Assembly: GCA_964533515.1 (NCBI GenBank)
Contig: CAZHMB010000018.1
Span: 1 to 10,786, forward strand
DNA from: CAZHMB01 sp964533515
GTDB lineage: Archaea; Nanobdellota; Nanobdellia; Pacearchaeales; GW2011-AR1
Direction: 5' to 3'
Length of the DNA: 10,786 nt
How positions within the stretch are numbered: the first letter of the stretch is position 1; each line of letters opens with the position of its first letter. Position numbers and translations under genes: made by a program. The notes beneath the pieces are model-generated. The model did no database searches. It was given only the letters and a program-made list of their open reading frames with translations, and had not been told where the DNA came from. This document shows positions 6,917-10,786 of this stretch, one piece after another.

Positions 6917-7185
6917 TATTCCTTAATCTCCACGGTAGTTGTTATAGCTTGGCCTGGCAAACCTATTTCAAAAATTGATCTCACAACACCTTTATTTCCA
7001 TGAGCCGCGGTAATTTTTCCTTTAAGTTCTTTTTTATTTTTCCCTGGGGAAATCCAGACAACTTCCTTCCCGATATATTTCTCAGTTTTTTCTTTCGAGT
7101 CTATTTTTGGAATTTCAATTAAATAATGTTTTTCTTTTATCGTTTTTCTTCCCCTTCGAAATTGTATAATCTTTCCTGTTACCAT
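6916..7185 (-). CDS. rpl35ae: 50S ribosomal protein L35Ae (eL33)
   Basis: Archaeal/eukaryotic-specific large-subunit protein with a small beta-barrel, absent from bacteria, which fixes the domain of the host. The 89 residues match the usual archaeal length. The family signature is plain in the C-terminal half: KITAAHGNKGVVRSIFEIGLPGQAI (residues about 57-81) contains the conserved H-G-x-x-G-V-V-R core and the LP turn. The N-terminal strands (GKIIQFRRGRK) carry basic residues for rRNA contact. Transcription most likely starts at the ATG itself, from a TATA box 25 bases upstream. It leads a run with the L10e gene, overlapping it by one base, and the 76-aa orphan. Confidence 0.95.
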   Translation of the reverse strand: MVTGKIIQFRRGRKTIKEKHYLIEIPKIDSKEKTEKYIGKEVVWISPGKNKKELKGKITAAHGNKGVVRSIFEIGLPGQAITTTVEIKE

Positions 7186-7206
7186 AATAAAATTATAGAA
7201 AAGTGG

Positions 7207-7214
7207 TTTTTAAA
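7207..7214 (-). promoter_or_regulatory. TATA box of the ribosomal-protein run (leaderless)
   Basis: On the minus strand this reads TTTAAAAA, centred 25-26 bases before the L35Ae ATG at 7185. It lies in the 34-base gap after the methyltransferase stop, so the ribosomal genes have their own promoter and a leaderless mRNA. Confidence 0.65.
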
Positions 7215-7219
7215 GGTTA

Positions 7220-8359
7220 TTATGCCTTCTTTTCCAAAACAAAAATCTCTCTTCCGACTATTTGGTCTTTTCTAAAGTCTTGGATTGGAAAACCCTCTGA
7301 AATTTTCAAATTGGTTTTCTTCTCTAGTTCTTCAGAATTAACGGAAACTCTCTTGGAGATTGTTTTAATGCAAGGAGAACTAAAAACAATTTTTCCTTTA
7401 ACGTTCCCTTTAAAATTATTGACAACATTTATTATGAGAGATTCAAAATTTTTCAATGTTTTTTCAGCTTCGGCTTTTGTTGGAAGTTTCCTCAGGATTT
7501 TTCCGAGGTCAGGTTCAGTTGCTATTCCAGAGATTTCTCCATCTAATTTTGAAGTTCTTGAATCTCCGGAAATCAATTTATAATTTTCCTTGGGAAATTT
7601 CCCCCAAGAGAGATTCTTCCCAGCATCTTGAATTGCTTCCCGATTCAGATCTATTCCTATGACCGGAATTCCTTGCAAAAGAGCCTCTTGAAGTAAGACC
7701 CCAATACCACAAAAAGGATCTAAAAAAGTTTCCCCGGGGTTTACTTGTGAAAGATTTATCATTATCTTCGCCAGTCTAGGAGAAATACTCAACTCAGGCC
7801 TTCTCACAGGCTTTGACATATCTCTTTTTTCAATATCTTTGTAGTTAATCTTCTGAAATATTTTTCCAAAATGTAAATCTTTATCAGAAGTTTGAAAAAC
7901 ACAATATTCTTCGTCAATCAGTTTTCCAGATGAAACAACACCAACCTCTTCTCCTGTTTGCAATTCCATTTTCTCGGAGAGATGTTTTAAAGTAGCTTTC
8001 AATTTTTCAGATTTAAATCTCTGTTTTAAATAATCCAAAATATCTCCAGAAAAATCTTCAGCGAAATCCCACAAAACATAATTGAGTTTGTTCTCTTCCC
8101 CGGCGTAAATCATTTCATCTTCAAGTTTCCTAATTAATTCTTTAATATTTCCCGAAGCAACAATTTCAATAACAGCAATTACGCCCCCAAGATTTTCAAT
8201 CTCACCTTTTTTAAATTCTTCAGAAAGTTCCAGAAAAACTGCGTGAGATTTTAATTCGCTCTTCAAAATTTTATTCCCAGTTTTTTCAAAATAAGATTTA
8301 ATTTCTTCAAAAGAAAGCTTTGGATTTCTTCCGAGAATAAAGATATAATTCTTTGACAT
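7220..8359 (-). CDS. THUMP/Trm11-family tRNA guanosine-N2 methyltransferase-like protein
   Basis: Resembles archaeal Trm-G10/Trm11, which methylates N2 of G10 in tRNA using SAM. Residues 1-165 form the N-terminal RNA-binding half (NFLD-THUMP-like). A linker R-DMSKPVRRPE (about 179-189) is typical of the family. The Rossmann methyltransferase domain follows: motif I D214-PFCGIG-220 binds SAM, D237 in GIDLN binds the ribose, and D266 in SGDSR contacts adenine. The catalytic motif IV, normally [D/N]PPY, reads E282-PDLG here, preceded by T281. This departs from the consensus, so activity or substrate may differ. The 379-aa length fits the family. The start lies 2 bases after the cysS stop, so the two are cotranscribed and both act on tRNA. 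Confidence 0.85.
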   Translation of the reverse strand: MSKNYIFILGRNPKLSFEEIKSYFEKTGNKILKSELKSHAVFLELSEEFKKGEIENLGGVIAVIEIVASGNIKELIRKLEDEMIYAGEENKLNYVLWDFAEDFSGDILDYLKQRFKSEKLKATLKHLSEKMELQTGEEVGVVSSGKLIDEEYCVFQTSDKDLHFGKIFQKINYKDIEKRDMSKPVRRPELSISPRLAKIMINLSQVNPGETFLDPFCGIGVLLQEALLQGIPVIGIDLNREAIQDAGKNLSWGKFPKENYKLISGDSRTSKLDGEISGIATEPDLGKILRKLPTKAEAEKTLKNFESLIINVVNNFKGNVKGKIVFSSPCIKTISKRVSVNSEELEKKTNLKISEGFPIQDFRKDQIVGREIFVLEKKA

Positions 8360-8361
8360 AA

Positions 8362-9744
8362 TTATTTTTTCCTAACAACCGTTCTTCCATCAACGTCATC
8401 GACAACATAGCCTTTTTTATTTATCTCATCCCTTAATTCATCGGCCATTTTCCAATCTTTTTCTTTTCTCGCTTTATCTCTTTCATCAACAAGCTTTTGA
8501 ATCTCTTTAGGAATTTTCTCTTCTTTAACTTTTAACAGATCCAATCCCAAAACAGAATCCATCTTTTCAATTGTTCTTATTTTTCCTTCTGCTTTTGAAT
8601 CTCTAATCAAATTCCATAAAACTTGAAGCGCTTCAGGAGTATTCAAATCGTCATTAATTGTTTTCTCAAATTTTTCAATACATTCTTTATTCAATTTTTT
8701 ATCATCTTCGAATTGAGAAATGTTTGCTTTAAGACGATCGTAAGCACTTTTTGATTTTTCTAAATTATCTAATGTAAAATTTAAAGGTTTTTTGTAGTGT
8801 CCCGACAGGTAAAAATATCTCAGGTCCAAAGGATTAAACCCCTTCTCGATAATATCTGCTAATTTTAAAATCCCCCCCTTTGATTTGGACATCTTTTGAG
8901 AATTAAATTGAAGAAATGAGACATGCATCCAATTTTTTACCCAAGGAGATTTTCCCGTAGCCGCTTCTGATTGGGCAATTTCATTTGTATGGTGAACCGG
9001 AATATGGTCTTCACCCCCAGTATGAATATCAAATTGTTCCCCCAAATATTTTATTGACATCGCCGAACATTCAATGTGCCAACCGGGCCAGCCTTTCCCC
9101 CAGGGAGAATCCCATTGCAATAAATGGTCTTTGAATTTACTACCTTTTTCAGTGAACCACAAAACAAAATCCTGGGGATTTTTCTTTTCCTCATCAATCT
9201 TAATTCTAGCCCCTGCTTTCAACTCATCAAGTTTCAATCTCGCGAGCTTACCATAATCTTTAAATTTTGCAGTATCAAAATAAACATTCCCATTTTCCCC
9301 GATGTAAGTATAGCCATTTTTTTCTATTCTCTTAATCAACTCAATCATTTCTTTGATGTGCTCGGTAGCTTTACAAATAATCTCCGGGCGTTCATTATTC
9401 AAACTGTCAAAATCAGCAAAGAACTTTTTTGTATAGAAATCAGCTATCTGTTCAGGAGTTTTCCTCTCCTTTTTTGCAGCTTTTTCAATTTTATCCTCGC
9501 CTTCATCTTCATCACTTGTTAAATGCCCAACATCTGTCAGATTCATAACTTGTTTAATTTTATATTTATTCCATTTTAAAACACGTCTTATAATATCTGC
9601 AAAATAATAAGCCCTCAAATTCCCGATATGCGCATAATAATAAACCGTCGGCCCACAAACATACATCCTAACCAAATCTTTCTTCAAAGGTTTAAACTCC
9701 TCTTTCTTTCTCGTCAATGTATTGTAAAGTTTTAATTTCGACAT
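8362..9744 (-). CDS. cysS: Cysteinyl-tRNA synthetase
   Basis: Class I aminoacyl-tRNA synthetase that charges tRNA-Cys in the cytoplasm. At 460 residues it has the usual length. The HIGH motif is AHIGN (H39-N42) and the KMSKS loop is K284-S288 (KMSKSKGG). The zinc ligands that select cysteine are all present: C30 in CGPTVY, C226 in HIECSAM, and H251 and E255 in VHHTNE. The helical stem-contact and anticodon-recognition region runs from about 320 to 440 and ends in a short beta tail (GRTVVRKK). Its presence means this archaeon need not depend on the SepRS/SepCysS route for Cys-tRNA. An AT-rich region just upstream (about 9761-9779) can hold its promoter, and a methyltransferase gene follows 2 bases after the stop. 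Confidence 0.98.
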   Translation of the reverse strand: MSKLKLYNTLTRKKEEFKPLKKDLVRMYVCGPTVYYYAHIGNLRAYYFADIIRRVLKWNKYKIKQVMNLTDVGHLTSDEDEGEDKIEKAAKKERKTPEQIADFYTKKFFADFDSLNNERPEIICKATEHIKEMIELIKRIEKNGYTYIGENGNVYFDTAKFKDYGKLARLKLDELKAGARIKIDEEKKNPQDFVLWFTEKGSKFKDHLLQWDSPWGKGWPGWHIECSAMSIKYLGEQFDIHTGGEDHIPVHHTNEIAQSEAATGKSPWVKNWMHVSFLQFNSQKMSKSKGGILKLADIIEKGFNPLDLRYFYLSGHYKKPLNFTLDNLEKSKSAYDRLKANISQFEDDKKLNKECIEKFEKTINDDLNTPEALQVLWNLIRDSKAEGKIRTIEKMDSVLGLDLLKVKEEKIPKEIQKLVDERDKARKEKDWKMADELRDEINKKGYVVDDVDGRTVVRKK

Positions 9745-9792
9745 TTTATATAATCTTTAATAAAACCTAGTTTAAAAAATCTTTGAATCTAA

Positions 9793-10368
9793 TTAACAAA
9801 CAGTAGAAGTTAGAGCTCCAATAGGAGTAATTTGAATTCTCATATACTTTGTTTCAGTTCCTCCACCTTGCAGTGTAATGTCTACTTTTAATCTTAAAGT
9901 GGTTTTGTCAACTTTTTGGGGGGGCGTTAACGTAATAAAATTTACTATGCTTTCTCCCGGACTAACACTTACACCAGTAACTTCTTTCTCACTAAACCAA
10001 CTTTCTATTTCAGCATCAGAAGGAAGCCCTTCTAGCTTTTTGATCTCAGTGACTTTAAAATCATAGACTTTTGTTTCTTCTGAGAGCACTATACAACCCA
10101 TAACCATTGAATCCCCATCAGAACCTATCTGCTGGATTTCATTTTCCCCAACGCACTTAACCCCATAATTTTGCCTACCAAATAGGCTGTGCAACTCTTC
10201 AGAGACCGAATCAGTTATGTCATCAGAAATCGCAATTCCTGAGCACATAATATTTCTAACAAAAACAAGACCAAGAATTAAAACACTGACTAAAAGAACA
10301 ATTGTCACAATTGTTCCCATACTCATTTCCATAGCTGCACTTTTATCTTGAAGTATTTTTGATTTCAT
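9793..10368 (-). CDS. Type IV pilin-like secreted/membrane-anchored protein
   Basis: The N-terminus has the architecture of archaeal class III signal peptides: a short basic leader (MKSKILQDK), then SAAME, then a 20-residue hydrophobic helix (about 18-38). If a prepilin peptidase cut between K9 and S10, E14 would be at the +5 position typical of pilins. The remaining 150 residues should lie outside the cell. They contain four cysteines (42, 72, 92 and the final residue 191), able to form disulphides, and a C-terminal beta-rich, possibly Ig-like module (TTLRLKVDITLQ, then KYMRIQITPI). It could be a pilin subunit or an envelope protein using the same export route. The ATG directly abuts the stop of the small membrane-protein gene, so the two are coupled. 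Confidence 0.75.
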   Translation of the reverse strand: MKSKILQDKSAAMEMSMGTIVTIVLLVSVLILGLVFVRNIMCSGIAISDDITDSVSEELHSLFGRQNYGVKCVGENEIQQIGSDGDSMVMGCIVLSEETKVYDFKVTEIKKLEGLPSDAEIESWFSEKEVTGVSVSPGESIVNFITLTPPQKVDKTTLRLKVDITLQGGGTETKYMRIQITPIGALTSTVC

Positions 10369-10626
10369 TTACATTAAACCTGCCTGAAGTTGTCCCTTAT
10401 AATAGTAAAAATTCAACCAGATGAAAATTCCAAAAACAATTATTCCTACTACAAGACTAAGGATATTTAGTAATTTAGCATTCTTTTTTAGATCTGTTTT
10501 TTCTCCTTTAATCATAACCAAACCAATTATCCCCAAAACTATTCCTGCAAGAGGTTGAAGAAAAGCGAGAACTAAACCAACGATTCCAAGAATATAACTT
10601 GCGAAAACCTTTTCCTCTTTTTTCAT
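10369..10626 (-). CDS. Small integral membrane protein, DUF4190-like
   Basis: An 85-residue protein with three predicted membrane helices (about 9-24, 26-40 and 52-72). The first two form a Gly/Leu-rich hairpin (ILGIVGLVLAF, then GIVLGIIGLVMI) that looks like the DUF4190 type, whose function is unknown. A Lys-rich loop (41-51) lies between helices 2 and 3, and the short end YYYKGQLQAGLM follows helix 3. By the positive-inside rule the N-terminus (MKKEEK) and the loop would face the cytoplasm, although the first two helices are short. A TATA box sits about 28 bases before the ATG. The stop adjoins the start of the pilin-like gene (TAAATG), which suggests it helps anchor, assemble or regulate that protein, but this is inference. 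Confidence 0.75.
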   Translation of the reverse strand: MKKEEKVFASYILGIVGLVLAFLQPLAGIVLGIIGLVMIKGEKTDLKKNAKLLNILSLVVGIIVFGIFIWLNFYYYKGQLQAGLM

Positions 10627-10650
10627 TCTGATTATTTTATGTTAAATGCA

Positions 10651-10658
10651 TTTATAAA
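10651..10658 (-). promoter_or_regulatory. TATA box for the membrane protein/pilin-like pair
   Basis: TTTATAAA, a palindromic TATA box centred about 28 bases before the ATG at 10626, giving a leaderless or nearly leaderless transcript. The divergent tRNA promoter lies about 45 bases away. Confidence 0.6.
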
Positions 10659-10699
10659 AGTTTTGAATTACTCCTCCAGAGACCTTTCAATTAAAAACA

Positions 10700-10707
10700 T
10701 TTAAAAG
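10700..10707 (+). promoter_or_regulatory. TATA box of tRNA-Phe
   Basis: TTTAAAAG centred about 29 bases before the first base of the tRNA at 10733, the normal distance for an archaeal promoter that starts just ahead of a tRNA. Confidence 0.55.
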
Positions 10708-10732
10708 ACTGATTTCTTTTTGTTTTTTATCA

Positions 10733-10786
10733 GGGGCCCTAGCTCAGCGGGAGAGCACATGACTGAAGATCATGGTGTCCCGGGTT
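10733..10786 (+). tRNA. tRNA-Phe (GAA), cut by the right edge
   Basis: The 5' acceptor strand is GGGGCCC (10733-10739), followed by T8 and A9. The D stem GCTC (10742-10745) pairs with GAGC (10753-10756). The anticodon stem CATGA pairs perfectly with TCATG (10758-10762 and 10770-10774) around the loop CTGAAGA, so the anticodon at 10765-10767 is GAA, for phenylalanine. The variable loop GTGTC and the T-stem strand CCGGG follow, and the window ends at the first two T-loop bases. No intron interrupts the anticodon loop. The 3' acceptor strand lies outside, so the acceptor pairing cannot be checked. Confidence 0.93.

Noticed and set aside
9124..9522. 132-aa open frame on the plus strand
   Set aside because: It is antisense within cysS, whose motifs are complete. 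The Phe/Ile/Ser-rich product is a complement artefact.
1..10786. CRISPR array, insertion sequence, integrase or phage module
   Set aside because: I saw no regularly spaced repeats, transposase or recombinase motifs, or terminal inverted repeats flanking a gene.

Overview
The window reads as AT-rich DNA from a small-genome archaeon, most probably a DPANN lineage of the Woesearchaeota/Pacearchaeota type. The evidence is an archaeal-type SRP RNA, ribosomal proteins of the archaeal/eukaryotic families L35Ae (eL33) and L10e (uL16), a pilin-like class III signal peptide, and TATA boxes centred about 25-29 bases before several start codons, which implies many leaderless mRNAs. The lineage is inferred from gene style; no database search was done.

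Left half (1-5236, all + strand). The window opens inside an SRP RNA gene (helix 8 and the 3' strand of helix 5). Four protein genes follow, mostly with their own promoters: a 488-aa unrecognised soluble protein, a 200-aa charged, probably disordered protein, a 626-aa xylose isomerase/endonuclease IV-type TIM barrel with a complete metal-ligand set and a large helical insertion, and a 306-aa nucleotidyltransferase joined to a HEPN-like domain. The first three are uncharacterised and lie close together on one strand. This is the part of the window most likely to hold undescribed biology.

Right half (5279-10626, all - strand). Read in transcription order it starts near 10626: a small three-helix membrane protein abutting a type IV pilin-like secreted protein; then cysS (cysteinyl-tRNA synthetase) and, 2 bases on, a THUMP/Trm11-like tRNA methyltransferase; then, from its own promoter, the genes for ribosomal proteins L35Ae and L10e and a 76-residue orphan in a tight run; then a 250-residue orphan that converges with the nucleotidyltransferase gene over a 42-base AT-only gap. 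The core of this half is translation machinery.

Right edge. A divergent + strand tRNA-Phe (anticodon GAA) begins at 10733 behind its own TATA box and runs off the window. No CRISPR array, insertion sequence or integrase is visible, and no stretch over 300 bases lacks a gene.
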